Position numbers and translations under genes: made by a program. Shown piece by piece: positions 7,737 through 16,493 of a stretch of DNA of 64,000 bases. The first letter of the stretch is position 1. The number at the start of each line of letters is the position of its first letter. The DNA comes from an uncultured Acidimicrobiales bacterium (GTDB taxonomy: Bacteria; Actinomycetota; Acidimicrobiia; Acidimicrobiales; SZUA-35), in NCBI GenBank assembly GCA_938029215.1, contig CALHFG010000022.1:62001-126000 (forward strand), read 5' to 3'. Under the pieces are notes generated by a model. It made no database searches, was not told where the DNA came from, and worked only from the letters and a program-made list of their open reading frames with translations.

Positions 7737-9857
7737 ATGAGCACACTGTCGGAATTGCAATCCAAGCGACGCCTTTCGGCCCATGGGGTCGCCTTTCCCG
7801 AAGAGAGGAGCGTCGATTCGCCCGATGCAGCAGCGGAGGCCGCCGCCGTGCTGGGGTTCCCTGTGGTGGCGAAGCTCAATGGCGATGCTATTGCCCACAA
7901 GACCGAGCGAGGTCTGGTTCGGCTCGGCCTCCGCAGCGAGGACGACGTTCGCCTCGCAGCCACTGAGCTTCTGGCAGCCGCCACGCCGGCAGATGGTGAC
8001 GTCACCGTGCTCGTGGCTCCAATGCTTAGCACCGTCCGCGAGTTCATCGCCGGTGTCACCGTCGACGAGCAATTTGGTCCGTGCGTCCTGTTTGGCGTCG
8101 GTGGCGTGCTGGCCGAAGCGATAGGTGAGGCTCAGATTCGGCTGGCGCCCCTCACCGAAGCTACTGCGGAAGAGATGATCGAATCGTTCGGCCTTCCCGC
8201 ACTCCTGGAGGAGTTTCGAGGGGAACCCGCCGTCGACCGTGGTGCTCTCGTCGAGATGCTCGTGGGGCTGGGCCATGCGGCTATGGAACCGGACGTCGCC
8301 TCCATCGACTTGAATCCCGTGCTGGTCGACAAGGGTCGCCCGGTTGCGGTCGACGCTCTCATTGAGCTTCGGGACGAGTCGGTTGCTGCTCCACCTGCCA
8401 ACCCAGTCGCTCGGGACCTGACACCGCTGTTCGATCCGCGCGGCGTCATCGTGGCCGGTGCCTCGACACACCCCGGCAAGTTTGGTTTTGTGACGCTCCA
8501 CAACATTCTGGCAAATGGATTTGCCGGCAATCTTGGGGCTACCAACCGAGATGGTGCTGAAGTCCTCGGGCTCGAAACGGTTCCCTCGGTCGACGATCTG
8601 CACGACGGCATCGACTTCGACCTTGTGGTGCTCTGCACACCAGCCAAGGCCAACCCCGAGATTCTTCGCCAATGTGCGGCTCGGGGAGTCCGAGCCGCCT
8701 TTGTAACCAGCGCTGGTTACGCCGAGGCAGACGAGGCGGGTGCTGAGCTACAGGCCGAACTGGTCGCGGTGGCCGAAGAACATGGAATCGTCCTGGCTGG
8801 CCCCAACGGTCAGGGTGTCGTGAGCACGCCTGCCAACATGTGCGCTCAGATCGTGGCGCCGTATCCGCCCGCTGGTTCCATTGGGGTAGCCAGCCAAAGT
8901 GGCAACCTGGTGTCCTCGTTTATGAACCTCGCCAACGCCAGCGGCGTTGGGGTTTCGAGGGCCGTGAGCGCTGGAAACGCCGCAATGCTCGGTGTGATCG
9001 ACTACCTGGACTTCTACGCGTCGGACCCGCAGACATCGGTCGGACTCGCGTACGTCGAAGGACTGGCTGATGGCCGAGCCTTTGCCGATCGTCTGGCGGC
9101 TATCACTCAACGAATGCCTGTTGTAGTAGTGAAAGGTGGTGCCACCGAGGGCGGCGCCCAGGCTGCGGCCTCCCACACCGGGTCCTTGGCCAGCAACGAC
9201 CGAGTGTTCGACGGGGCTCTTCGCTCCGCCGGAGCCATTCGAGCCGCCGACCCCGAGCAGGCATTCGACTTCGCCGCGACCTTTGCGACCCAGCCGCTTC
9301 CCAAGGGTAACAACGTTGCCATCATGACCGCCGCAGGAGGATGGGGTGTGGTTGCAGCGGATGCGGTTGCAAACAGTTCGCTGGAGCTGCTGGAACTCCC
9401 CGACGATCTGCGGACCGCTATCGACAAACACCTGCCGCCCCGGTGGAGCAAATCCAACCCGATCGACCTAGCTGGCGGCGAAACTCGCGACACCATTCCG
9501 ACCCTGCTCAACTTGGTGGCCCAGCATCCAGCCGTTGACTCCCTTCTCTACCTGGGAATGGGAATTCAGGCCAACCAGGCCGCACTGTTCCGAGCCGGAC
9601 CGTATTACCCCGACCATGGTCTCGAGCGAATCGTGGACTACCACGAGCGTCAAGATGCACGATTCGCCACCGCGGCGGCTGAAGCTTCGGCTGCATCGGG
9701 CAAGCCGGTATTGGTCGCCACCGAGCTGGGCTTGTCCAACCCGGAGAACCCCGGACCAGCTGCGGTCCGAGCCTCCGGTCGGCTGTGTTATGCGTCAGCG
9801 GGGCGAGCTATTCAAGCTCTCGATGCGCTCTGGCGGCATGCCGCCGCGCACGGCTAG
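7737..9857 (+). CDS. ADP-forming acetate/acyl-CoA synthetase family protein
   Basis: A 706-residue NDP-forming acyl-CoA synthetase, which interconverts acyl-CoA, ADP and phosphate with free acid, CoA and ATP. The domain order is ATP-grasp first (GFPVVAKLNGDAIAHKTE, residues 42-59), then a Rossmann CoA-binding domain starting LFDPRGVIVAGAS near residue 232, then two succinyl-CoA-synthetase-like domains. The phosphohistidine is in AASHTGSLAS near residue 480. The beta (ATP-grasp) part precedes the alpha part in one chain, a permuted order relative to many homologues. The substrate acid is unknown. Divergent TetR suggests induction by a carboxylic acid or its CoA ester. Confidence 0.9.
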   Translation: MSTLSELQSKRRLSAHGVAFPEERSVDSPDAAAEAAAVLGFPVVAKLNGDAIAHKTERGLVRLGLRSEDDVRLAATELLAAATPADGDVTVLVAPMLSTVREFIAGVTVDEQFGPCVLFGVGGVLAEAIGEAQIRLAPLTEATAEEMIESFGLPALLEEFRGEPAVDRGALVEMLVGLGHAAMEPDVASIDLNPVLVDKGRPVAVDALIELRDESVAAPPANPVARDLTPLFDPRGVIVAGASTHPGKFGFVTLHNILANGFAGNLGATNRDGAEVLGLETVPSVDDLHDGIDFDLVVLCTPAKANPEILRQCAARGVRAAFVTSAGYAEADEAGAELQAELVAVAEEHGIVLAGPNGQGVVSTPANMCAQIVAPYPPAGSIGVASQSGNLVSSFMNLANASGVGVSRAVSAGNAAMLGVIDYLDFYASDPQTSVGLAYVEGLADGRAFADRLAAITQRMPVVVVKGGATEGGAQAAASHTGSLASNDRVFDGALRSAGAIRAADPEQAFDFAATFATQPLPKGNNVAIMTAAGGWGVVAADAVANSSLELLELPDDLRTAIDKHLPPRWSKSNPIDLAGGETRDTIPTLLNLVAQHPAVDSLLYLGMGIQANQAALFRAGPYYPDHGLERIVDYHERQDARFATAAAEASAASGKPVLVATELGLSNPENPGPAAVRASGRLCYASAGRAIQALDALWRHAAAHG

Positions 9858-11285
9858 CTACAACTCGGCCGCAGAGTCGTTCAACAGATGAGAGAGCACG
9901 CCGGTAAGTCGCTCGGCGTAGGCAAGATGCAGGAACTCGTTGGGTCCGTGGGCATTGGACTTGGGGCCGAGTACCCCCATGACCGCAAACTGCGCGGTGG
10001 GGAAGCTCTGGCCCAACATGCCCATAAACGGAATGCTGCCTCCCTCGCCCATTAGTTGCAACGGTGCTCCGAAGGCAGCCTGGGAGCCCGCATCGAGGGA
10101 GGTCTTTAGCCACGGTGACAGGTCTGGAGCGTTCCAACCGTCTGCCGACTCGGTCCCACCCAAGGTGACCTTGGCGCCGTAGGGGACATCGGTGGTGAGC
10201 GCAGTGGTCAGATCAGCGAGGACCGCCTCTGCTTCAGCGTTGGGTGGGAGCCGCAGCGACAGCTTCAGGGAGGTCGAAGGGCGAAGGACGTTGCCGGCGT
10301 CTTTGGAGAGCGGCATACCGTCAGCCCCGACGTAGGAGACCGTCGGCCGCCAGGTGCGGTTGATCGACGCGGCCGCTCCTGTAGCCATGGCCGCCATTCC
10401 GGGGAGGAAGGGGAACGGCTCGATCTCGGGTCCCAGGTATTCAGCCATCGCTTCCGCTTCGGCAATTCGGTAGGCCGGAATCTCGGTGTTGGCTGAGTCC
10501 AGGAGCACGGCGCCGGTGCCGGAGTCCTCGATTCGATCGAGAAGCTGGCGCAGGATACGAAAGCTGGAGGGGACGACGCCGCTGGCCGAACCCGAATGCA
10601 CTCCTTCGGTGAGAACTTCGACCGTGACGGTGGTCGCCAGCATTCCGCGCAATGATGACGTGAGCCAAAGGGTTTCGTAGTCCCCGCAGCCTGAGTCGAG
10701 GCAGACCACCAGCTCGACGTCGCCCAAGGTTTCCGCAAGCGCCGCAACGTGCGCGGGAAGGTCAGGGCTGCCGGACTCCTCCGACGCCTCGATCAGCAAA
10801 ACGCAACGAGGGTGGGATCCGCCGGCCTCCTGCACGGCTCGAATTGCGGTGAGGCTGGCGTAGGCCGCGTAGCCATCGTCGGCTCCACCGCGCCCGTACA
10901 GCTTGCCGTCGCGGAGCACGGGCTTCCAGGGCCCAAGGTCGGGTTCCCAGCCCACCATCTCGGGTTGCTTATCGCAATGTCCATAGAGCAGGACCGTCTT
11001 ATCGGTCGTTGTGCCTCCGAATGCGGGGATCTCGGCCACGATCACCGGCGTGCGGTTTTCGACCTCAACCACCCGTGCGGTCATGCCTTCGATGGGTTGT
11101 TTCGAAATCCACGAGTACACGTGGTCCACGGCGTTCTGGAGGTGACCGTTGGCGGCCCATTCGGGATCGAAGGCGGGCGAAAGCGCGGGGATTTCGATGT
11201 ACTCGCTCAGCTCCCGAACGAGCTCGTCGTTCCATTCGGTCCGGATGAGCTCATTGACGATGGAGGTGTTCAAAGACGTTGCCAT
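9858..11285 (-). CDS. M20 family metallopeptidase (dipeptidase-like)
   Basis: A zinc-dependent M20 peptidase, probably cytosolic and acting on di- or small peptides. Metal-site motifs are visible in order: LYGHCD (H and D), GRGGADDG (bridging D), EASEESGSP (general base and ligand glutamates), CLDSG and the C-terminal NAHGPNEF histidine. The GVHSGSASG lid-domain segment resembles the PM20D/carnosinase-like subgroup. Start choice: ATG 11285 lies seven bases after TACGGT. An in-frame start further upstream at 11312 would add nine residues and overlap that promoter. Its stop abuts that of the convergent synthetase gene. Confidence 0.92.
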   Translation of the reverse strand: MATSLNTSIVNELIRTEWNDELVRELSEYIEIPALSPAFDPEWAANGHLQNAVDHVYSWISKQPIEGMTARVVEVENRTPVIVAEIPAFGGTTTDKTVLLYGHCDKQPEMVGWEPDLGPWKPVLRDGKLYGRGGADDGYAAYASLTAIRAVQEAGGSHPRCVLLIEASEESGSPDLPAHVAALAETLGDVELVVCLDSGCGDYETLWLTSSLRGMLATTVTVEVLTEGVHSGSASGVVPSSFRILRQLLDRIEDSGTGAVLLDSANTEIPAYRIAEAEAMAEYLGPEIEPFPFLPGMAAMATGAAASINRTWRPTVSYVGADGMPLSKDAGNVLRPSTSLKLSLRLPPNAEAEAVLADLTTALTTDVPYGAKVTLGGTESADGWNAPDLSPWLKTSLDAGSQAAFGAPLQLMGEGGSIPFMGMLGQSFPTAQFAVMGVLGPKSNAHGPNEFLHLAYAERLTGVLSHLLNDSAAEL

Positions 11286-11292
11286 TGCTCTC

Positions 11293-11298
11293 ACCGTA
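11293..11298 (-). promoter_or_regulatory. Probable -10 box of M20 peptidase gene
   Basis: TACGGT on the minus strand, seven bases before ATG 11285. It argues against the longer frame starting at 11312. Confidence 0.4.
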
Positions 11299-11361
11299 GA
11301 CGGTTGGATCAACCAGTCTTTGACCCTTTTCGATGCGGGGCGTCAACTAGGGTCAGGGGCG

Positions 11362-12894
11362 ATGGAAGAGCGTCGGGCGGCAACAGAACGGCGACAAGCC
11401 CAACGAGGAACCGGTCGCCGCGCAACCGACCGCCGTGCGGCCGCACCGCGCTCGATTCTGGAAGAGATCCCGTGGCGTCTTGTCGTGCCAATGGTGGTGC
11501 TCGGCTTGATCTCGGCGGGATCGTGGCGTTACAGCCAGAGCGCCTCGATCGACGAAACCGCTCAGGTTGACTTCGACTACCCGGTCCCGCTGGACACACC
11601 GTTACTCTCAGCCCGACGAATACCCGAAACACTGCAGCAACCGATCGCCGATGCGGCCCTGGCGCCGGAGTTCACGACCATTCTGGATGGTTCTGGTCCA
11701 GCGTCCTGCCTGGTGGTGAATGAAGGTGACCGAACACTCCACTCCACGAACGCGCAAATTTCGCTTGTGCCGGCAAGTAATCAGAAGATCCTCACCACCT
11801 ATGCCGCTTTGAGCGTGTTCAGTCCGGCACGGACCTTTCAAACACATCTTGCGAGCGCCGACCCGCTCCAGGCCGGTCGAATCACCGGAGATCTGTATCT
11901 GGTTGGTGGCGGCGACCCGTTCCTGGTGACCGATGACTTCCAAGCCCAGTACGGCGATGCTCAGGAGGGTCGGACCTCGACCCGCTTGGAGACCCTTGCC
12001 GATGCTGCGATCGCGGAAGGACTTACCGAGGTCACTGGCGCAATCATCGGCGATGAGTCGCTGTTCGATGACCTCCGATACGGGCCCTGGGCCGAGCGCC
12101 TCATCGTTTCCCACCAGTCTGGGCCACTCTCGGCGTTAACGGTCAACGAGGGTTTCTCCGCCTGGCCCGAAGAGTTCGCCGGGAGCTTCCGTGGTCGGAC
12201 CGCCGCGGAAAACCCTGCCCAGAACGCCGCCGCAGTTTTTGCTGGACTGCTGGCCGAACGGGGTGTCTCGATCGGCGAGGCGTCGTCGGTTGGAACAGCG
12301 CCGCCACAGGCCATCACACTGGCTCGTTTGGCTTCTGCTCCGCTTTCGGAGATCGTGACCCACATCAACTCGTACTCGAACAACTACGGCGCCGAGGTCC
12401 TTGTGAAACACTTGGCGCTGGAGACCGAACCCCAAGGGACGACCGCGAGCGGAGCGAACCAGGTCCTGCAGGTACTGGTCGACCAAGGGTTTGAGCTCGG
12501 AGGAGTCCGTATCGATGATGGATCAGGGTTGGCGGAGTCCAACCGACTCACCTGCGGGCTCATCGCTCAGATCTTGGAAAGTCCGCGAGGGCAAAGTTTG
12601 CTGGTTGACACGCTTTCGATCGGTGGGGAACGCGGCTCGATCGCGCTCCGACATGACGGTACGCCGGCCGATGGTCAGGTCTTTGCCAAGACCGGGACAC
12701 TTAATGGCGTCACGGCGTTGTCGGGCGTGGTGGAAAGTTCTTCCGAGGAAGACGTAGAGCTCGTGTTCACCTACATCGTCAACGGCGAGAGTGTGGGCCT
12801 GAATGAAGAGCTCAAAGGTCTTCAGATCCCATTCGTCGAAGCCTTGGCCGCCTACCCCGATGCGCCGCTCATCGCCTCGTTGAGCCCAAGATAG
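11362..12894 (+). CDS. dacB: D-alanyl-D-alanine carboxypeptidase, PBP4 (S13) type
   Basis: A 510-residue low-molecular-mass penicillin-binding protein that trims or cuts peptidoglycan cross-links outside the membrane. The N-terminus is Arg-rich and cytosolic (1-38), followed by one membrane anchor at about 39-52. The three active-site motifs are present: SNQK (S139-K142), SNN (339-341) and KTG (443-445). Start choice: the frame is open further upstream to 11149, but ATG 11362 has a TAGGGT box eight bases upstream and gives a sensible anchor. It is divergent from the M20 peptidase and is followed four bases later by the LON-domain gene. Confidence 0.93.
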   Translation: MEERRAATERRQAQRGTGRRATDRRAAAPRSILEEIPWRLVVPMVVLGLISAGSWRYSQSASIDETAQVDFDYPVPLDTPLLSARRIPETLQQPIADAALAPEFTTILDGSGPASCLVVNEGDRTLHSTNAQISLVPASNQKILTTYAALSVFSPARTFQTHLASADPLQAGRITGDLYLVGGGDPFLVTDDFQAQYGDAQEGRTSTRLETLADAAIAEGLTEVTGAIIGDESLFDDLRYGPWAERLIVSHQSGPLSALTVNEGFSAWPEEFAGSFRGRTAAENPAQNAAAVFAGLLAERGVSIGEASSVGTAPPQAITLARLASAPLSEIVTHINSYSNNYGAEVLVKHLALETEPQGTTASGANQVLQVLVDQGFELGGVRIDDGSGLAESNRLTCGLIAQILESPRGQSLLVDTLSIGGERGSIALRHDGTPADGQVFAKTGTLNGVTALSGVVESSSEEDVELVFTYIVNGESVGLNEELKGLQIPFVEALAAYPDAPLIASLSPR

Positions 12895-12898
12895 GGCC

Positions 12899-13555
12899 AT
12901 GACGAACCTGGCGATCCCTATGTTCCCGTTGGGGTCGGTGCTGCTGCCCTCGATGGTGCTGCCGCTGCACATCTTCGAACCTCGCTACCGCGAGATGATG
13001 GAGGATGTCATGCAGCGTGAGGACCGATCCTTCGGAGTTGTTCTCATCGAGCAAGGCCATGAGGTTGGGGGGCAGGATCGTCGAAGTTCGGTCGGCACCC
13101 TCGCTCGGGTGTTGGAAACCGACCGGGCACCCGATGGGCGTTGGGCGGTCGTATCGGTGGGTCTGAGTCGAATCCGTGTCGAACAGTGGCTGGCAGATGA
13201 CCCATACCCCCAGGCCCTGGTGAGCCAGTGGCCAGACGAGTCCGTCGCATCCGACGCTCAAACCGTGCGCTATCACGCCCTGCTCGCCCAACACCGGCGG
13301 CTCCTAGCTCTGACCAGCGAAATTGGCCACGATGTGGGTCCGGTGCAGGAGCTGAGCGACGACCCGACACTCGGAAGCTTTCAGATTGCGGCCACGGCGC
13401 CCCTGTCATCTCTGGACCGCTATCAAACCCTGGCTGCACCAACGTTAGAGGACCGGCTTGGGTTGATCGAGCGGCTACTCGAGTCAGCGTTACTGTTGGC
13501 CGAGCTGGAATTGGGCCAGGCAATGATCGATCCTTTGGGCGACACCGATAACTAA
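12899..13555 (+). CDS. LON peptidase substrate-binding domain protein
   Basis: A stand-alone LON N-terminal (PUA-like) domain of 218 residues without the AAA+ or protease parts. The diagnostic opening is visible: IPMFPLGSVLLPSMVLPLHIFEPRYREM, here spanning residues 6-33 in two blocks, followed by VGTLARVLE and GLSRIRVEQW. Such proteins are common in actinobacteria, and their role is unsettled (substrate or adaptor binding). It begins four bases after the dacB stop and is probably cotranscribed with it. Confidence 0.9.
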   Translation: MTNLAIPMFPLGSVLLPSMVLPLHIFEPRYREMMEDVMQREDRSFGVVLIEQGHEVGGQDRRSSVGTLARVLETDRAPDGRWAVVSVGLSRIRVEQWLADDPYPQALVSQWPDESVASDAQTVRYHALLAQHRRLLALTSEIGHDVGPVQELSDDPTLGSFQIAATAPLSSLDRYQTLAAPTLEDRLGLIERLLESALLLAELELGQAMIDPLGDTDN

Positions 13556-13559
13556 CCCG

Positions 13560-13565
13560 TACACT
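13560..13565 (+). promoter_or_regulatory. Probable -10 box of the 13573 gene cluster
   Basis: TACACT, seven bases before the GTG start, overlapping the end of the intergenic gap after the LON-domain gene. Confidence 0.4.
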
Positions 13566-13572
13566 TCCTGAC

Positions 13573-13893
13573 GTGGCGAAACAGAATCCCATCGACGAAG
13601 CCAAAGAACTACAGACCATGCTGGTCGGTTACGCCAAGCAGGAAACGGTCGAGCCCCTTAAGACGCTTGCCCGCTACCTGGGGGCTGGCCTGGCCGGCGC
13701 GGTCCTCACCTTCCTTGGCGTCATGTTCGTCGGGCTCGGTGTGCTCCGCCTCCTTCAAGAGGAAACGGGCGACGCACTAGACGGTCTGGGCTTCCTCAGC
13801 CTGGTTCCCTATGCGGGTGCTCTCGCGGTGATGGCGATCCTCGTTCTGTTTCTGTACCTAGCTATGTCCAAAGCAACAAAGGCCGTACGATGA
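13573..13893 (+). CDS. Small membrane protein, actinobacterial holin-like superfamily
   Basis: A 106-residue protein with an amphipathic N-terminus (ELQTMLVGYAKQETVEPLK) and two membrane segments at about 37-60 and 77-98. The layout matches the phage-holin-like superfamily III proteins often found on actinobacterial chromosomes, where no lysis role is known. The start is GTG 13573 with TACACT seven bases upstream. It overlaps the next gene by four bases and forms a three-gene run with it and the basic protein at 14096. Confidence 0.75.
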   Translation: MAKQNPIDEAKELQTMLVGYAKQETVEPLKTLARYLGAGLAGAVLTFLGVMFVGLGVLRLLQEETGDALDGLGFLSLVPYAGALAVMAILVLFLYLAMSKATKAVR

Positions 13894-14096
13894 CCGAACC
13901 TTCCATAACACCATCCGACATCGAGGAGAAGTTCCGCTCGATCCAAGGTGAGATCGAAACGGTGTCCACCGACTCCAAGAAGCTCATCCAGATGGCTGCC
14001 GCTGGTGGAGCGGTCCTGATCGTCGCCGTGATCTATTTCATGGGTCGACGGGCGGGCAAACGTAACAGCACCGTTCTCGAGATTCGTCGTCTCTGA
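13890..14096 (+). CDS. Small single-pass membrane protein (68 aa)
   Basis: No family was recognised with certainty. Residues 1-33 are polar and look helical (SDIEEKFRSIQGEIETVSTDS). One membrane segment lies at about 37-52 and is followed by a short basic tail, MGRRAGKRN. It overlaps the preceding gene by four bases and the following one by one base, so the three are translationally coupled. The combination resembles a small membrane adaptor in a complex with its neighbours. Confidence 0.75.
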   Translation: MTEPSITPSDIEEKFRSIQGEIETVSTDSKKLIQMAAAGGAVLIVAVIYFMGRRAGKRNSTVLEIRRL

Positions 14097-14851
14097 TGGC
14101 CGGCGGAGGCCTTCGAAACCGGCTGATCATCACCGGCGTCAACCGTTTTGTGAACAGCCCCCAGTCAACCTGGGTCTTCGCATCCGGCGCGGTAGCGGTC
14201 TTCAACTTCCTCCGAGGCAAAGGCGGGAAGACCGAGAAGATCGACCTGAGCGGAGCTGGTGTTGGTGAAAAGTTTGTCATCGAGCATCTTCCCATCACAC
14301 ACAAACAACAGATCAAACAGTTCAAACGGGAGGCCAAAGTGGAAAAGAAGCAAGCCAAGGCGGCCGAGGCCGAGAGAAAGCGGGCGCACAAGGCAGCCAA
14401 ACCAAGCTTCGCCGCCCGACGTGAAATCAAACGTCGCCAACGACAGCTTCGAGCCGAGGACAAACTTGCGCGCACCACCGAGCGGGAATCCTCCCGTCAG
14501 CAGAAGGCCGCGGTAAAGGCGGCCAAAGTAGAAGAGAAAGCGGCACGAAGCGCCGAGAAGGACGCTACTCGTCAGCTGAGAATTGAGAACCGGGCCGCAG
14601 CAAAGGCGGCAAAAGAAGCTCGTCAGGCGACGAAGGCTCAGTCCCGAGCAGAGCGCCGGGCAGACAAGGAGCGAGCTCGCTCAGAACGCGAGGCATCCCG
14701 CGCCACCAAGGCAGCAGCGAAGGCCGAGCGGGCTGCAAAACGTGCTGCCCGCAAAGACGCAGCCCGAGCGCGTCGCGATGATCGAATCGCCCGACGCGCT
14801 GCTCGCCACCAAAAGCGTGCCGACCGGGCTCGTTCACGGCTCGAAAACTAG
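14096..14851 (+). CDS. Membrane-proximal protein with extreme Lys/Arg/Ala-rich tail
   Basis: A 251-residue protein in two parts. Residues 1-75 include a short hydrophobic stretch (about 26-37) and a compact region ending EHLPITHKQQ. Residues 80-251 are almost entirely K, R, A, E and Q in repeated AKAAK/AERAA-like patterns, predicted to form a long, strongly basic helix. It resembles histone-H1-like bacterial tails in composition, but such tails evolve convergently. Being coupled to two small membrane proteins suggests a membrane-tethered, nucleic-acid- or teichoic-acid-binding role. This is inference only. Confidence 0.75.
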   Translation: MAGGGLRNRLIITGVNRFVNSPQSTWVFASGAVAVFNFLRGKGGKTEKIDLSGAGVGEKFVIEHLPITHKQQIKQFKREAKVEKKQAKAAEAERKRAHKAAKPSFAARREIKRRQRQLRAEDKLARTTERESSRQQKAAVKAAKVEEKAARSAEKDATRQLRIENRAAAKAAKEARQATKAQSRAERRADKERARSEREASRATKAAAKAERAAKRAARKDAARARRDDRIARRAARHQKRADRARSRLEN

Positions 14852-14860
14852 AGGTAACCC

Positions 14861-15718
14861 ATGCAAGCTGGAGAGCTACAAGCCGGCGAAATCGTGCTGC
14901 TCGTCGACGTGAAAGAGCGTCGCTATCTGGTGACGCTCGACCCCGAGAAGCAATATCACAGCCACGCGGGCTTCATCCCTCACTCCGACATCATCGGCAA
15001 AGTTGAGGGCTCCCAGGTCGCAACCACCAAGGGACAGAAGTTTCGAGCGTTTCGTCCGTCGCTACACGACTACGTCTTGCAGATGAAGCGGGGTGCTCAG
15101 GTCATTTACCCGAAGGATCTCGCCGCCATCCTGATGCTGGCCGACATCTATCCCGGTGCCAAGGTGTTCGAAACGGGTATCGGCTCGGGCGCCATGTCGA
15201 TGGCGCTGCTGCGAGCCGGCGCCGACATCGTGGGCTATGAGGTCCGCGAGGACTTCGCATCCCGAGCCAAGAAGAACGTCTTCGATTTCATGGGGCAGGG
15301 GATAGCTGAGCGGTACGAGGTCCATATCGCCGATGCGTACGAGGGAATCAAACCGGGTGGAGCGGGCATGGCCGAAGGCGACGCCATGTTCGATCGGTTC
15401 GTCTTGGACCTACCCGAGCCCTGGCAGGTGCTTGCCCATGCGTCCAAGGCCCTGCGGCCGGGAGGGATCGCAGTCGCCTACACCCCGAGCATCACCCAGG
15501 CCCAACAGGTCCGACACCTGATGTCCGATGGTGCATGGGATGAGATCTCCACCACCGAAGTTCTTCATCGAACCTGGCACATCGAGGGGCAAGCGGTGCG
15601 CCCCGATCATCGTATGGTAGGGCACACGGCATTTCTTACCCGAGGTCGACTTATCGGACCGAACGTGAACTCAGAAAAACGTGTCTTGACCGACAACGCC
15701 GAGCCGATCCCCGGATAA
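14861..15718 (+). CDS. trmI: tRNA (adenine-58-N1)-methyltransferase
   Basis: A 285-residue SAM-dependent enzyme that makes m1A58 in the T-loop of tRNA. The N-terminal small beta domain contains HAGFIPHSDIIGK, and the Rossmann domain begins YPGAKVFETGIGSGAMSMALLRAGA near residue 100. VLDLPEPWQVL near residue 185 is the family DxPxPW motif. A GAGG Shine-Dalgarno element lies just upstream of ATG 14861. In many actinobacteria the gene precedes the proteasome ATPase gene; here it is followed instead by structured untranslated DNA and a convergent LytR_C gene. Confidence 0.93.
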   Translation: MQAGELQAGEIVLLVDVKERRYLVTLDPEKQYHSHAGFIPHSDIIGKVEGSQVATTKGQKFRAFRPSLHDYVLQMKRGAQVIYPKDLAAILMLADIYPGAKVFETGIGSGAMSMALLRAGADIVGYEVREDFASRAKKNVFDFMGQGIAERYEVHIADAYEGIKPGGAGMAEGDAMFDRFVLDLPEPWQVLAHASKALRPGGIAVAYTPSITQAQQVRHLMSDGAWDEISTTEVLHRTWHIEGQAVRPDHRMVGHTAFLTRGRLIGPNVNSEKRVLTDNAEPIPG

Positions 15719-15734
15719 GTTTTAACCAGTAACT

Positions 15735-15791
15735 CCGGTTTGATGCGTTGTGGCGTCAATCCGGCAGGGCGGGACCCTGGGGCAGAAGCCC
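15735..15791 (+). ncRNA. Candidate structured RNA: three consecutive hairpins after trmI
   Basis: Between the trmI stop and the terminator lie three adjacent hairpins. Stem 1 pairs 15735-15746 with 15753-15764 (one mismatch and one G-T). Stem 2 pairs CAGGG 15765-15769 with CCCTG 15775-15779. Stem 3 pairs GGGC 15780-15783 with GCCC 15788-15791 around an AGAA loop. They could form a structured 3' UTR or a processed small RNA. No known RNA family was recognised. Confidence 0.4.
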
Positions 15792-15801
15792 AATAATGAT
15801 C

Positions 15802-15840
15802 TTGGCCTCGGGGGCATTGTCTCCGAGGCCAATTTCCTTT
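15802..15840 (+). terminator. Intrinsic terminator after trmI
   Basis: A perfect ten-base stem, TTGGCCTCGG (15802-15811) with CCGAGGCCAA (15823-15832), and an 11-base loop, followed by TTTCCTTT. This is the best intrinsic terminator seen in the window and would end the trmI transcript before the convergent gene at 15873. Confidence 0.8.
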
Positions 15841-15872
15841 TGCCTCATGTCAGGCCGTTGTGGGCGTGATCG

Positions 15873-16466
15873 CTAACCGCCGTGGGGGGTATCTCGACCA
15901 AGTACGGCCACGACGTGGGCATCACCAACAGGCATGCCGGGGTTTCCGGGCATTGGCTGCACCATCGAAGGCGCCACACCGAGAAGTTGCGCCACCGCTT
16001 CGGCATCCTTGGAGTATCCAGGGATGTAGTAAACGGTGCTCACGTCGATCGTGTCGGCATTCTTCGGACTGAGGGCGGCATAGCCAGCTGAGGCGAGAAT
16101 ATTTGTACCCGCACCAGCGACGCCACCCTTGGCTGCGCCGTTGCCAACCCGGGTAATCACCTCGTTAGGTGGGTGTAGGACCGCTGCGGTTGTTGTGGGT
16201 GCCGCCGTGGTCGTGGTGGGCGGCACCGTGGTAGCCACCGTGGTAGTGACTGCGTCGGCGGTCGTCGTCGTTGTTGTCGCCGAGTCCGCATCACCAGAGG
16301 GTGTGTCGTCGGCCCCGCTGGCCAGCACGTCCACCGTGGGATCAGAGTCACCCGATGTCACGCCAACCAGGCTTCGGGCTCCCCACAGCATGGTGAGTGT
16401 CATGCCGAGCAGCATGAACGAAAGCATGGCCGCGTTCAGTACATCGTGTCGTTCAATCCTGTCCAC
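15873..16466 (-). CDS. Membrane-anchored LytR C-terminal domain protein
   Basis: A 197-residue protein with one N-terminal membrane anchor (about 11-31), a long Thr-rich low-complexity linker (about 62-98) and a C-terminal LytR_C domain containing ITRVGNGAAKGGVAGAGT and TVYYIPGYSKDAEAVAQLLG. It lacks the LCP ligase domain, so it is probably an extracytoplasmic wall-associated binding protein. The start is GTG 16466. It converges on trmI, with the terminator between them. Confidence 0.85.
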   Translation of the reverse strand: MDRIERHDVLNAAMLSFMLLGMTLTMLWGARSLVGVTSGDSDPTVDVLASGADDTPSGDADSATTTTTTADAVTTTVATTVPPTTTTAAPTTTAAVLHPPNEVITRVGNGAAKGGVAGAGTNILASAGYAALSPKNADTIDVSTVYYIPGYSKDAEAVAQLLGVAPSMVQPMPGNPGMPVGDAHVVAVLGRDTPHGG

Positions 16467-16493
16467 TGCGGAAAGCTTTGCACCTCCGAGGCC

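Noticed and set aside
11149-11361. 71-codon upstream extension of dacB
   Set aside because: It overlaps the divergent M20 gene and both promoter boxes, and places the membrane anchor far from the N-terminus. ATG 11362 is better supported.
13573-13893. Prophage holin
   Set aside because: No phage structural, lysin or integrase genes are near; similar holin-superfamily proteins are ordinary chromosomal genes in actinobacteria.
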